A stretch of DNA of 64,000 bases, from contig JAFGNV010000207.1 of assembly GCA_016926805.1 (NCBI GenBank), positions 1 to 64,000 on the forward strand, written 5' to 3'. The position numbers were made by a program, and so were the translations under genes. The stretch comes from Anaerolineae bacterium. Lineage in GTDB: Bacteria > Chloroflexota > Anaerolineae > 4572-78 > J111. The notes beneath the pieces were generated by a model. It saw only the letters and a list, made by a program, of their open reading frames with translations, was not told where the DNA came from and did no database searches. The stretch's first letter is position 1. Each line of letters opens with the position of its first letter. Positions 36,369 to 45,509 of this stretch are shown one piece after another.

Positions 36369-36489
36369 TGCTTGGCGCAAGCAAAGTGTTTGGAAAATTC
36401 TGGCTGATATGCGGCGGCTTTTGTTTTAAGAAACGCTGCCCCAACCGGCTGCCTTAGACGAATAACATCGACAAATGGCTTTGTCAACT

Positions 36490-36521
36490 AAAAGAGCCGC
36501 GGTTATCACCGTGGCTCTTTT
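36490..36521 (+). terminator. Rho-independent terminator after the zinc-ribbon gene
   Basis: AAAAGAGCCGCGG (36490-36502) pairs with CCGTGGCTCTTTT (36109+400 region, 36509-36521) with one G-T pair. The T tract doubles as part of the next promoter's -35 box. Confidence 0.85.
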
Positions 36522-36548
36522 GATATTTCTCCCCAAGCATTTTATAAT
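36520..36548 (+). promoter_or_regulatory. Promoter of the REC-PAS-cyclase gene
   Basis: TTGATA (36520-36525), 17 nt and TATAAT (36543-36548), a strong sigma70-type match that begins inside the terminator's T tract. Confidence 0.8.
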
Positions 36549-36568
36549 TAGAGATAGCCTTTTCTTGA

Positions 36569-38362
36569 ATGAGTAACTTACAAAGAACGATGGCCAACGA
36601 GAAGAAGGGTACCATCTTAATAATTGATGATGATCCCGCCACCTTGGATTTGCTGGAGGACTATTTGCAGGATGCTAATTATCGGGTGTTGGTGGCCGAG
36701 GATGGTCAGAGCGGCCTGAAGCGGGCAAACGAGGCTGGTCCCGATCTTATCCTGCTCGACGTGATGATGCTCGGGATTGATGGCTTTGAAGTTTGCCATC
36801 GCTTGAAAGAAGCTCAACAAACCAAAGACATCCCCGTAATATTTATGACGGCTCTGGACGACAGCATTGATAAGGTTAAGGGTTTTGAAGCAGGCGCAGT
36901 TGATTACATCACCAAACCCATGCCTTGCCAGGAGATCCTGGCAAGGGTCAACACCCACCTGACCATTTTTCGGCTACAAAAAAGTCTTCAGAACCAGAAC
37001 CGGCAACTAAAGGAAGAAAATTTTAGACGCCGGCGCGTCCAGGATGCGTTGCGCGAAAGTCGAGAACGGTATCGGCTCCTAGCCGAAAACTCCACCGATA
37101 TGATTTCTCGGCAGTCCCCTGAAGGAGTTTACCTTTACATGTCGCCGGCCTGCCGGACGGTGTTGGGCTATGAGATCGAAGAAATGGTAGGACATGCCGC
37201 CCTTGAATTTTTTCATCCCCAGGCCAAAAAGGAGAATCCTATCCTCAATCGACCTATGGCAGAATGGCCGCCGGTTTCTACCATCACCTGCCAGGCCTGT
37301 TGTAAGGATGGCGCCTATATCTGGCTGGAGACAACCACCAAAATCATTCGTGATCCTGGCACAGAAATGATTGTGGAAATCATTGCGGTGGCGCGTAACG
37401 TGACCGAACGTAAAGAAGCCGAGGATGCTCTGCAAGAGGCCCACGACAAATTGGAGTTGCGGGTTCAAGAACGCACCGCCGAACTGGCCGAAACGAACGC
37501 CGCTTTACGTCGCTTTGTGCCCCACGAATTTCTGCGTATTTTGGGAAAAGCCAGCATTATTGATGTTTCTTTGGGCGATCAGGTGCAACGAGATATGACC
37601 ATCCTCTTTTCTGACCTGCGCTCCTTTACCAGCCTGTCCGAAACGATGAGTCCCCAGGATAATTTTAATTTTCTCAACGGTTATCTGAGCCGGGTCAGTC
37701 CGGTTATCAGAGAATATCATGGCTTCATCGACAAATATGTTGGCGACGCCGTGATGGCTCTCTTTCCGGAGCAGGCCGAGCATGCCCTGCAAGCGGCCAT
37801 TGCCATGCGCCGAGAAATATTGCGGTACAATACCAAACGGGTAACGAAGGGGCGGGTGCAAATTGATAGTGGCGCCGGGATTCACACCGGCACGCTGATG
37901 TTGGGTACCGTTGGTGAAGAAGAGCGCCTGGAGGGTACCGTTATCTCCGATGCGGTGAATCTGGCCTATCGGTTGGAAGGGCTGACCAAGATGTATGGCG
38001 CTTCCATTGTCATCAGCCAGCATGTCCTGTTTAATCTGGAACAGCCAACGCAGTACCGTTTTCGTTTTCTCGACCGGGTGCGGGTCAAAGGCAAAATAGA
38101 AGCGGTTTCAGTTTTTGAGATTTTTGATGGCAACCCGGCAGAGACAATAGACCTGAAACTAGAAACTCAGACCGATTTTGAAAAAGGATTGTTGCACTAT
38201 CATAATCAAGAATTTGCCGAGGCCAAAGCGCACTTTGAACGAGTCAAAAAAAGGAATCCCGCTGATAAAGCGGCTCAGCTTTATCTGAAACGGGCTGCGC
38301 ACCTGATGGAATATGGCGTTCCCCCCGATTGGGAAGGCATCGAGGCCCTGACCGAAAAGTAG
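36569..38362 (+). CDS. Response regulator fused to PAS and class III adenylate cyclase
   Basis: The 597-residue protein has an intact receiver (LIIDDDPA; LILLDVMMLG; FMTALD; ITKPMP) at about 12-130. A PAS domain (165-285) and a coiled coil follow, then a cyclase domain (about 340-510). Cyclase metal ligands are in LFSDLRSF and GDAVMALF; the Lys in IDKYVGD and Asp in ISDAVNLAYRLE point to ATP as substrate. A short TPR-like tail ends it. Phosphorylation of the receiver presumably controls cAMP production. The start is ATG 36569 or ATG 36590; neither has a strong ribosome site, and the leader is short. Confidence 0.88.
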   Translation: MSNLQRTMANEKKGTILIIDDDPATLDLLEDYLQDANYRVLVAEDGQSGLKRANEAGPDLILLDVMMLGIDGFEVCHRLKEAQQTKDIPVIFMTALDDSIDKVKGFEAGAVDYITKPMPCQEILARVNTHLTIFRLQKSLQNQNRQLKEENFRRRRVQDALRESRERYRLLAENSTDMISRQSPEGVYLYMSPACRTVLGYEIEEMVGHAALEFFHPQAKKENPILNRPMAEWPPVSTITCQACCKDGAYIWLETTTKIIRDPGTEMIVEIIAVARNVTERKEAEDALQEAHDKLELRVQERTAELAETNAALRRFVPHEFLRILGKASIIDVSLGDQVQRDMTILFSDLRSFTSLSETMSPQDNFNFLNGYLSRVSPVIREYHGFIDKYVGDAVMALFPEQAEHALQAAIAMRREILRYNTKRVTKGRVQIDSGAGIHTGTLMLGTVGEEERLEGTVISDAVNLAYRLEGLTKMYGASIVISQHVLFNLEQPTQYRFRFLDRVRVKGKIEAVSVFEIFDGNPAETIDLKLETQTDFEKGLLHYHNQEFAEAKAHFERVKKRNPADKAAQLYLKRAAHLMEYGVPPDWEGIEALTEK

Positions 38363-38415
38363 TGCCCCCGGCGAGAAAAATTCGCCTTTATCTCCTGAAA
38401 ACGCACCCAGTTAAG

Positions 38416-39648
38416 TTACGCCCCAAAACGTTTGAGCCGTCGGGCATGGCCCATCGCCTGAGGAATCAGAGTGGTACCGTGGCAAACGCCCAGGTGGCCG
38501 CTGGCGCAGGCGCGCTCGCCAAAGGTCTGCACCTGGTCGGGCATGCCGTTGGGACTCCACAGCAGGGTAGGCACCGGGTGCCAGCTATGGCTGCGTAATT
38601 TGGCCGGGGTGCTGTGATCGCCGGTAACAATCAATGCGCCGGGTTGCAGCGCCAGAATACGGGGAATTTCGGCGTCAACGGCCTCAATTTCCTTCACTTT
38701 GGCCTCGAAGTTGCCATCCTCACCGTAACTGTCGGTTTTTTTGATGTGGATGAAAAAGAAATCGTAATCATTCCACACCCGTTCCAGGGCGTCAATCTCG
38801 TGGTTGGGCCGGTCACCTTCAAAGTTTACCACTTCCATGCCAACCAATCGAGCCACCCCTTTATACATCGGGTACACGGCAATGGCCGCCGCCCGCACGC
38901 CGTAGATGTCGGGAAAGCGAGGCAGGCCGGGGTCTTTGGCCAGGCCGCGCAGGTTCAGGCTGTTGGCTTTAGGTTCATCGGCCAGGGCAGACCGGGCCGC
39001 TTCGACCCACTGGTTGACCAGCTTGGCCGTGTGCTGACCCTCAGGGGTGCCGCTCTCATCAGTTACGGGCAGAGGCTTTTTGCCGGTTGCCAACGGATCG
39101 GTCTCGGTCAGAACGCCGCCCAAGCCTTTGCCACGGATAACCAGCACAAAACGATGTTCCTTCACTGGCTTGACAAATACCTCGTAGCCGGGCAGAACAT
39201 TGCCGGTGGCCTCCTGCAATTTTGCCGCCAGCCGAATGCACTCGTCGGTGCTGATGCGCCCGGCGCGGCGATCGGTGATGGTCCCGTCGGCACTGGCAGT
39301 GGCAAAGTTACCCCGTGCGGCCAGATCGTTGGGATTCAACTCAAAACCAATGCCCATCGCTTCCAGCACGCCGCGACCGATTTCGTACTTAACCGGGTCG
39401 TAGCTGAACAGGCTGAGATGGGCCGGGCCGCTGCCCGGTTCCACGCCGGGCCGAATGGGCACTTGCAGGCCGGTGGAGCCTTGGGCGGCCAGTTTGTCTA
39501 AATTGGGGGTTTTAGCTGTTTCCAGTTCGGTTTTGCCGTTGAATTCCAGGGGCAGGCCGCCCAGCCCATCCATCACCAGCAGCACCACTTTGCCGCCATC
39601 TTGATGCAAATGTTGTATCACTTCATGTTCGGTAAATACAGATGCCAT
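38416..39648 (-). CDS. apgM: Cofactor-independent phosphoglycerate mutase, archaeal-type (ApgM)
   Basis: This 410-residue enzyme interconverts 3- and 2-phosphoglycerate in glycolysis and gluconeogenesis. It belongs to the alkaline-phosphatase superfamily. Metal-site motifs are visible at LLVMDGLGGLP near the N-terminus and GALIVTGDHSTPAKLRSHS near residue 340. The YDFFFIHIKKTD segment carries further ligands. The shape matches the short archaeal/Chloroflexota form rather than the 510-residue GpmI. AAGGGAG lies 9 nt before the ATG. It is the last gene in a leftward run. Confidence 0.88.
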   Translation of the reverse strand: MASVFTEHEVIQHLHQDGGKVVLLVMDGLGGLPLEFNGKTELETAKTPNLDKLAAQGSTGLQVPIRPGVEPGSGPAHLSLFSYDPVKYEIGRGVLEAMGIGFELNPNDLAARGNFATASADGTITDRRAGRISTDECIRLAAKLQEATGNVLPGYEVFVKPVKEHRFVLVIRGKGLGGVLTETDPLATGKKPLPVTDESGTPEGQHTAKLVNQWVEAARSALADEPKANSLNLRGLAKDPGLPRFPDIYGVRAAAIAVYPMYKGVARLVGMEVVNFEGDRPNHEIDALERVWNDYDFFFIHIKKTDSYGEDGNFEAKVKEIEAVDAEIPRILALQPGALIVTGDHSTPAKLRSHSWHPVPTLLWSPNGMPDQVQTFGERACASGHLGVCHGTTLIPQAMGHARRLKRFGA

Positions 39649-39791
39649 GAGGTTTGACTCCCTTAAAAATTGTGAATTGTGAATATTGACGCTTCGTTGC
39701 GGTTTGGTCAGAAGAAAAGGTTAAGGAACCAGCGTTAAATGTATCACAAACCACGGGGTTTGGCAATCGGAAATATATCGGTAAAGGTCGT

Positions 39792-41000
39792 TTACTTTCC
39801 CGTAAAAATTTCCAACACCGGCCGACCGTCCCAGGTGGGCGGAATCGGCAGATTGAGGGCGTAAAGAGCGGTAGCGGCCGTGTCGTAGATCATCAACCCA
39901 GGTTGCAGGGTCAGGCCCGCCGGTACGCCCGGCCCCACAGCCAGCCAGGGAACAATGATGTCCTCGGGCGCGTCGCCGTGTTCGAAGCCATGACCGCCGT
40001 GGTCGGCCGTGATGACGAGCAAAGTACCGGGCAGGTAACCGCCCGCGTCAATGGCGGCTACCAGCTCGCCAACCAGACCATCGGCAATGCTGACCGTGGT
40101 TAGTTGTTCTGCCGACATCCATCCCGCTGCATGGCCCACAGAATCGACGTTGGGCAGGTGGATAAAAAGAACGTCGGGCAGCCCGGTTTGAATCACCGCT
40201 AAGGCAGCTTCAACAGTTTGCTGGTCGGTGTACCCGGCGTAATTATAATTGTCCACCGAATTCGGCAGGACAATGTGCGCCAGCCGGGGCTTTCCTGCCA
40301 CCATAGCCGTACGCAAACCGGCGTTGTGAGCCTCGCTGAACAGGGTAGGGCCGTTGATCAGCCCCAGCGACGGATCGTAGACATTCCAATAGATGCCGTG
40401 TTTTTCCGGCGTCATCCCGCCCAGCATCGAGGCGTGTGCAATGAGAGTTGTCGCCGGAACTACGGTTTGGGCGACATCGGTGAAGGCCCCTTTCAGCCGC
40501 AAGGCATCGAGAATGGGCGTGTCGGCCTGTTCCCAGGCATCGGGTCGCAGACCGTCGATACTGATGATGACGACGCGCTGAATATCATCGCTGCTGCCGC
40601 CAATCGTCAGCGTCTCAATCTTTTGTTGGAGTTGGATATTCGGAGTAGGCTTGGTTACGGGTTCAGGCGTCGGTGAAGTAGCCAGGGTGGGAACCGGCGT
40701 GGTGGTTGGCGAGGAAGCCGCCACCGGTGTCTGCGTTGGGGTGGGGAACGGCGTTGAGGTAGGCGAGGCCGTGAGGGTTGGGGTGGCCGATGCAGGCGAC
40801 GCTGGTGTTATCTGGGATGGCGCGGGGGTTATGGTTGGGGGGGCAGGGGGCAATGATACGGTCGCCTCCATTGGAACTTCAGAGGCCGGGGTGCCGGGCC
40901 GATCTATTTCAGCACAGCCGGTCAGGAACAATCCAACCAGCATTCCGGCCAGAACAAGGCCGTGTTTCAAGCGGAGGGGGGCTGTGTTCATAAGTTTCAA
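39792..41000 (-). CDS. Lipoprotein of the type I phosphodiesterase / alkaline phosphatase superfamily
   Basis: The 402-residue protein begins with a lipoprotein signal (GLVLAGMLVGLFLTGCAE, lipobox LTGC). A long Thr/Pro/Ser linker (about 40-125) follows. The catalytic domain opens VVIISIDGLRPDAW (metal Asp) and has a nucleophilic Thr in VPATTLIAHASMLGG plus ITADHGGHGFEHG. The fold hydrolyses phosphodiesters or phosphate esters; the substrate is unknown. The start is TTG 41000, 6 nt after GGAGG. The nucleophile is Thr, not Cys, so it is not a target for the sulfatase maturase at 56889. Confidence 0.85.
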   Translation of the reverse strand: MKLMNTAPLRLKHGLVLAGMLVGLFLTGCAEIDRPGTPASEVPMEATVSLPPAPPTITPAPSQITPASPASATPTLTASPTSTPFPTPTQTPVAASSPTTTPVPTLATSPTPEPVTKPTPNIQLQQKIETLTIGGSSDDIQRVVIISIDGLRPDAWEQADTPILDALRLKGAFTDVAQTVVPATTLIAHASMLGGMTPEKHGIYWNVYDPSLGLINGPTLFSEAHNAGLRTAMVAGKPRLAHIVLPNSVDNYNYAGYTDQQTVEAALAVIQTGLPDVLFIHLPNVDSVGHAAGWMSAEQLTTVSIADGLVGELVAAIDAGGYLPGTLLVITADHGGHGFEHGDAPEDIIVPWLAVGPGVPAGLTLQPGLMIYDTAATALYALNLPIPPTWDGRPVLEIFTGK

Positions 41001-41077
41001 AATAAACCTCCATAAAACAAATTGAGGAGACCCCTTTGAGGAGACTCCTCATTGATAGTGCTCGACAGATATTTTAG

Positions 41078-42280
41078 TCAATCCAGGCTGAGATGCAATT
41101 CGATTTGGCCGCACCGGATCAGGTCGTTGTGTTTGAGCGCGACCGGCTGATTGGGGGCAATTTTGGCGCTATTAACGTAGGTGCCGTTAGTGCTGCCTAA
41201 ATCTTCAATAAACCAACCGTTGTTTTTGTACACCAAACGGCTGTGTTGGCGAGAAACTCCAGCTTGGCTGCCGCCAAAGGGCGATAGATCAATATCAGGA
41301 ACTTTGCTCTTGTACGCCCGGCCAATGACCAACTCCGATTGCCCCGACACCAATATTTCTTGCCCGCCCGGACTCACGATCAGGCGGATTTTTGGTTCCG
41401 GTTCCTCGACGGCCTCCACCTTGCCGGACGTAGACATCAGGCTTAGTTCTTGTTGAGCCAACTTAAGGTCGCAGGCGAACTCGTGCATGGTCTGGTAACG
41501 ATCGTCTGGTTCTTGCGCCAGAGCCTTCTCCAGAATCGGTTCAAAAACCGGGGGCGCCTCCGGGTTCACTTCCAGCAAGGGGGCCGGGGGGTCGGTGAGG
41601 CGGGCCATCAAAAAATCAAAGGTGGTTTCCCCTTCAAAGGGAAGTTTGCCCGATAGCAATTCGTATAGAACAATGCCCAACGAATAGATGTCAACCCGAG
41701 AATCGATTTCGCCTTCTTGAATTTGCTCCGGTGCAGCGTAGGCCATCGTCCCCAAGACCTGACCGGGCATGGTCAGGTTGGGGCGGGTTGAATGTTCCAT
41801 TTTGGCCAGACCAAAATCGGCCAGCAAGGGCCAGTCTTCTTCGGGCATCAGAATATTGGCCGGTTTAATGTCTCGATGGATAATATGCCGGTTGTGGGCA
41901 AAAGCCAGCGCCTCAGCAACCGGAATGATAATGGTCAGGGCGCGCTGCCAGGTAAACGGCTCTTTGGGTTTGATTCGATCTTTCAAAGAGCCGCCGGGTA
42001 CATACTCCATAACAATATAAGCCCAGCCTCTTTCTTCGCCGTAGCCATAAATTGTCAGAATGTTACGGTGGCGAAGTGCGGCAATTGCCTGCGCCTCCAA
42101 ACGAAAACGGGCCAGCATGGTTGCCTCGGCTGCCCCGGTCGCCAGAATGGGTACCACCTTGATTGCAACCCAGCGCGATAAGGCTTCGTCGAACCCTTTG
42201 TAGATGCTGGCCATTCCTCCCGTACCCACCAGCTCCTTTAGCTCATACCCGCCAAAGTGTTGACCCGTTAAATCTTCCAT
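41078..42280 (-). CDS. Ser/Thr protein kinase with C-terminal FHA domain
   Basis: The 400-residue protein has a full Hanks-type kinase domain (about 9-270): glycine loop GTGGMASIYKG, VAIK lysine, catalytic HRDIKPANIL, DFG and AAPEQ. An FHA phosphothreonine-binding domain follows (about 320-400; IGRA, SRQHSRL, LGSTNGTYVN). There is no membrane segment. The FHA domain may dock its own phosphorylated substrates. GGAGG lies 7 nt before ATG 42280, so an in-frame ATG at 42328 is not the start. Neighbours on both sides encode exported proteins, which may fall under its control. Confidence 0.93.
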   Translation of the reverse strand: MEDLTGQHFGGYELKELVGTGGMASIYKGFDEALSRWVAIKVVPILATGAAEATMLARFRLEAQAIAALRHRNILTIYGYGEERGWAYIVMEYVPGGSLKDRIKPKEPFTWQRALTIIIPVAEALAFAHNRHIIHRDIKPANILMPEEDWPLLADFGLAKMEHSTRPNLTMPGQVLGTMAYAAPEQIQEGEIDSRVDIYSLGIVLYELLSGKLPFEGETTFDFLMARLTDPPAPLLEVNPEAPPVFEPILEKALAQEPDDRYQTMHEFACDLKLAQQELSLMSTSGKVEAVEEPEPKIRLIVSPGGQEILVSGQSELVIGRAYKSKVPDIDLSPFGGSQAGVSRQHSRLVYKNNGWFIEDLGSTNGTYVNSAKIAPNQPVALKHNDLIRCGQIELHLSLD

Positions 42281-42298
42281 TAATGTTCCTCCGCTTTC

Positions 42299-42304
42299 AT
42301 TATA
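42299..42304 (-). promoter_or_regulatory. -10 box upstream of the kinase gene
   Basis: TATAAT on the minus strand lies 19 nt before ATG 42280. The -35 region (TGTCAT) is weak. A short palindrome, GTACACTTGTAC, lies further upstream near 42330. Confidence 0.45.
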
Positions 42305-42463
42305 AGGGCAACCAGGGAAAAATGACACCGTACACTTGTACTACAGGACACTTTTGCCTATGCCGGAATAGCCCGGAATAGCACGGAAATTATAACACCA
42401 CCTCAAACGAGGGGCAAGAGAAGTTTTGAGCAGGATCGAGGAGTTGATTTTGGTGGAAGTTTT

Positions 42464-43183
42464 TTACCACGGATTGAGCGGCCAGGTTCTGAAGAAGAAC
42501 CATTCACCGTAAGCAACATCGGCCCGGCTGGGGGGGATACCCAGCTTGGTGATATCGGTGCGGGAGAGGGCATAGAGACAGCCGTCGGTAGGGTCGTTTC
42601 TTGACTGGATGACTCGTTGGGCCAGCTCCAAAAACTCCCGCCTGGGTTGAATGTCGGCGCGATAGCCAAAAAAACCATACGATACCACGGCGTAGGTATC
42701 GCCATAACTGGTGTGCGTCAATCGGTTCTTGGCCACCCAGCCGACCATATAAGCCGCCTGCAAATCGCCGGGCGACTCGCCCTGCATGATCCGGGCCAGA
42801 TCCAGCACAGCCGTGGGTGAAGTAAGCGCAGGGAAAAAGGGGCCGGGGAGCGAGGTTGGCCGGGGGGTGTAGATGCGTGTGGGCATTCTGCCGTCCCACA
42901 CCTCGGTGGGCAGGGGTGTGGGCAGCACCGTCTGGATAGGAGTAGGAGTCCAGGTGGGGGGCAAAACAAAGCCCTGTGTTGCGGCAATCTGGGCTACAAG
43001 CGGGGGTAAGGCCATTGGGGCGGACCGTCCCGAAGCAATGGCCAGAAGCAAGAAGCCTATCAGCCATAGGAAGATGAAACCACAGAACAAAGCGGCAAAC
43101 AACAGAACCTGTTCTGCGCTGAGTCGCCGGGGCGAGGATGACTGGCGGTTATGGTCGTTGGAGGGGTGATGATATTCACTCAC
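42464..43183 (-). CDS. Membrane-anchored SleB/CwlJ-like cell-wall hydrolase (tentative)
   Basis: The 239-residue protein has a hydrophilic N-terminus, one membrane helix (VLLFAALFCGFIFLWLIGFLLL), and a Pro/Thr-rich stalk. The C-terminal domain opens LDLARIMQGESPGDLQAAYMVGWVAKNRL. This pattern, an AR..xGE start and a VAxxxxNR helix, matches SleB-type hydrolases that cut peptidoglycan. The glutamate in QGES would be catalytic. It starts at GTG 43183, 22 nt after the cohesin-LysM gene. The family assignment rests on pattern only. Confidence 0.6.
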   Translation of the reverse strand: MSEYHHPSNDHNRQSSSPRRLSAEQVLLFAALFCGFIFLWLIGFLLLAIASGRSAPMALPPLVAQIAATQGFVLPPTWTPTPIQTVLPTPLPTEVWDGRMPTRIYTPRPTSLPGPFFPALTSPTAVLDLARIMQGESPGDLQAAYMVGWVAKNRLTHTSYGDTYAVVSYGFFGYRADIQPRREFLELAQRVIQSRNDPTDGCLYALSRTDITKLGIPPSRADVAYGEWFFFRTWPLNPW

Positions 43184-43205
43184 GCCGCGTCAGCCAATTT
43201 ATAAT

Positions 43206-44405
43206 TTAATAAGGTGAGATGCACGGATTGCAACCACCTGGCGGCGGTAGTACGGGCGGTGAAACCGACGGCGGGCCTGGCTGAGGATAGGGATTGTAAG
43301 GATAGCGAGAGGGTGGGGGAAATGGCGGAATAGGTATCAGCAATACATGGCCGGGTTGCAGGACGGCATCTTCCGGTAAACAGTTCACAAAGGCCAGGTG
43401 AGAAACCGGCAGGTGGCATTGATCGGCAATGAGAATCAGGTTATCCCCTTCCTCAACAATATAAACGTTGGGGCCGTGCCCAACCTGCTGGGGGATAAAG
43501 AGCGCCTGGTGCGTATACACATAACCGGGAGGATACAGGTCGTTCACCAGGTTCAAATAGCGCGGGTTAACGCCAAACTTGTGACTGATACTGGCCAGGG
43601 TTTCACCCGGCTCCACCCGGTAACAAAAGCCAACCGTGGCTCCCGGCGGAATAGTGGTTTCCGGTGGAATCGACGTGGCCGTAGGCAGCGGTGGAATGGG
43701 GGTTGGTGTTGGTATGGGGGTAACCGTGGCGACAATAAGCGTGGCCGTGGGTGTTGGCGTGTCGGTGCCAGGAATAGGGGTGGAGGTGGGGGTAGTGGAC
43801 GTTGGCGTGAATGTCGGCGTTGGTTCGCCCGTCCCATCGCCAACGATAACCTGGCCGGATTGAAGGGTCGCCGAAATCGGCTGGGCGCTATCGTCGGCCA
43901 GCTTGACCGTAGCCAGGGTCAGGTTGCTGGTACCTTGGACCATCGCTTGAAAGGTAAGCGTGGCCAAAACGCCGCTGCCGCTGGCGGGCGGGGTAGGAGA
44001 AACCTGGGTGACAATGTAGAGAATGTTGCCGGTGGTATTATCGGCCAGGTTGGTCTGCACAAAATCCGGCGATAGAAAATCGCCCGGCTGAATCTGAGCG
44101 CCCTCTTTGGCGGGGTCGGTATCCTGGATCTGAATAATGTTGGGGTCAAATTGCAGGCCAAGCTCAAGCCCGGCCAGATTGGTTACGTTGTCAATCACAA
44201 TCTGAACGTTGCCAAAATCACCCACATTCAATCCCTGGGTGAGGGGCTGCACCCGCACCACGGTATCTGGGGTTTGAAAGGCCTGGGCCGGGGATACCAC
44301 CTGGTCAATGTCCCCCGGCACTTCCTCGCGCGATGCCTCGCAGCCGGTAAGTAACCAAACCAAACTCATAACCAAGAATATGTAATACCAGTCTCGCCGA
44401 AGCAT
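43206..44405 (-). CDS. Cohesin-domain lipoprotein with two LysM domains
   Basis: The 399-residue protein starts with a lipoprotein signal ending LLTGC. A cohesin-like domain (about 55-195) follows, with LNVGDFGNVQIVIDNVTNLAGLELGLQFDP. A Thr/Pro linker (about 200-265) leads to two LysM modules (YRVEPGETLASISHKFGV and YIVEEGDNLILIADQCHL), then a Pro-rich tail. LysM binds GlcNAc-containing glycans such as peptidoglycan; cohesins bind dockerins or carbohydrate. It may tether something between membrane and wall. GGGAGG precedes the ATG. Confidence 0.88.
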   Translation of the reverse strand: MLRRDWYYIFLVMSLVWLLTGCEASREEVPGDIDQVVSPAQAFQTPDTVVRVQPLTQGLNVGDFGNVQIVIDNVTNLAGLELGLQFDPNIIQIQDTDPAKEGAQIQPGDFLSPDFVQTNLADNTTGNILYIVTQVSPTPPASGSGVLATLTFQAMVQGTSNLTLATVKLADDSAQPISATLQSGQVIVGDGTGEPTPTFTPTSTTPTSTPIPGTDTPTPTATLIVATVTPIPTPTPIPPLPTATSIPPETTIPPGATVGFCYRVEPGETLASISHKFGVNPRYLNLVNDLYPPGYVYTHQALFIPQQVGHGPNVYIVEEGDNLILIADQCHLPVSHLAFVNCLPEDAVLQPGHVLLIPIPPFPPPSRYPYNPYPQPGPPSVSPPVLPPPGGCNPCISPY

Positions 44406-44522
44406 GGAGACCTCCCTGGCCTTGCGCCATACCTGCTTTTATTTATGTCTAGTAATATTCTACTTGGGTTTACCCTTTTTGGCAAGGGGTCGGGTGAAGA
44501 GGTGAAGATGACGCGGCTGTAC

Positions 44523-44552
44523 TTGGCCGGGAAGCTAGACTAATGATATAAT
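44523..44552 (+). promoter_or_regulatory. Promoter of the thioesterase gene
   Basis: TTGGCC (44523-44528), 18 nt and TATAAT (44547-44552). The leader to the likely TTG start would be about 147 nt. Confidence 0.6.
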
Positions 44553-44599
44553 TGGCCGGTGCGTTGAGGAATAGTATCCTGAGCGGGGAGAGTATTCGA

Positions 44600-44629
44600 A
44601 TGATTTTTGCTTTACCGCTGCTGGTTTGA
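44600..44629 (+). CDS. Possible 9-residue leader peptide
   Basis: GGGGAGAG (44585-44592) is 7 nt upstream of ATG 44600, which opens MIFALPLLV and a stop. It lies between the thioesterase promoter and coding start. It may be a regulatory leader peptide, or chance. Confidence 0.3.
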   Translation: MIFALPLLV

Positions 44630-44705
44630 CAGATTCCTTGATAAGCTCAGGGCTACGCAGGAAACCATCAACAAAATCCATGATCAGGTAAACAGGGGAG
44701 AAACC

Positions 44706-45470
44706 TTGGAAAACGAACCCCAGACCCCCATTTTTGTCTGGCAAGACCAATACCAGATTCACTCTTACGAGGTCAACCCGAGAGGTGAGGCCACCATACC
44801 TTTTTTGTGCCAATTTATGCAGGAATCGGCCTGGCATCACGCCGAGTACCTGGGCGTTGGCTACGAGACCCTCCTGGCTAAAAATTCGGCCTGGGTTTTA
44901 ACCCGCCAATGGGTGGTTATGGATACGTTTCCCCGCTGGGGCGACATCATCCGCATTCAAACCTGGCCCACTGGCCGGGAGCGCCTGTTTTGGTATCGTG
45001 ATTTTAAAATCCTGGATGCGGCGGACCGGCTCATCGGTCGCGCCACCACGGCCTGGCTTGTCCTCGATTTAACCAGACGCCGGCCATACCGGGCCGATTA
45101 TCATCTCAGCCTCGACATTCCCCCCGACGTGGAGCAGATGTTTCCCCGCCGCCCCGAAAAAATCATCGGCTTGAACCACGGTACGCCCGTCCATTCCACC
45201 CTGGTGGGTTATCGAGACTTGGACGTTAACCAGCATGTCAACAATGTGCGCTACATCGATTGGATTTTGGATGCCTTTGATTTGGAGTTTCACCAAGCCC
45301 ACCATCTACGGGAACTCGAGATCAACTATCTGGCCGAAGCCACTTATGGGGACGAGGTTTTTGTAATTCAAGAAACCACGGGTAGCCGGACCTTCCGGCA
45401 TGGCCTGAAGCGCAACGAAGATAACCTGGAATTTTGCCGGGCCAGAACGGTGTGGCAACCATCAGATTAG
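44706..45470 (+). CDS. Acyl-ACP thioesterase (FatA/FatB-like)
   Basis: The 254-residue protein has a double hotdog fold and releases fatty acids from acyl carrier protein. Family features are FLCQFMQESAWHHAEYLG in the first domain and DVNQHVNNVRYIDWILD, bearing the catalytic Asn and His, in the second. TTG 44706 lies after GGGGAGA. The frame is open back to 44607, but that region looks like leader. An acpP gene lies 3 kb downstream. The released chain length cannot be told. Confidence 0.88.
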   Translation: MENEPQTPIFVWQDQYQIHSYEVNPRGEATIPFLCQFMQESAWHHAEYLGVGYETLLAKNSAWVLTRQWVVMDTFPRWGDIIRIQTWPTGRERLFWYRDFKILDAADRLIGRATTAWLVLDLTRRRPYRADYHLSLDIPPDVEQMFPRRPEKIIGLNHGTPVHSTLVGYRDLDVNQHVNNVRYIDWILDAFDLEFHQAHHLRELEINYLAEATYGDEVFVIQETTGSRTFRHGLKRNEDNLEFCRARTVWQPSD

Positions 45471-45509
45471 CCAATTTTGAATCTTGGAAGTAACAGTGGG
45501 AGATTTGCC

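Noticed and set aside
38614-39501. 295-codon plus-strand frame inside apgM
   Set aside because: It is antisense to the phosphoglycerate mutase and shows only mirrored codon bias.
39792-41000. Sulfatase as substrate of the maturase at 56889
   Set aside because: The nucleophile region is PATTLIAHAS with Thr, not the CxPxR or SxPxR signature of sulfatases.
40999-41060. TGAGGAGTCTCCTCA palindrome as a terminator between the kinase and phosphodiesterase genes
   Set aside because: It has no T tract on the coding strand and its repeats are short GGAG/CTCC runs that include the next gene's ribosome site; its function is unclear.
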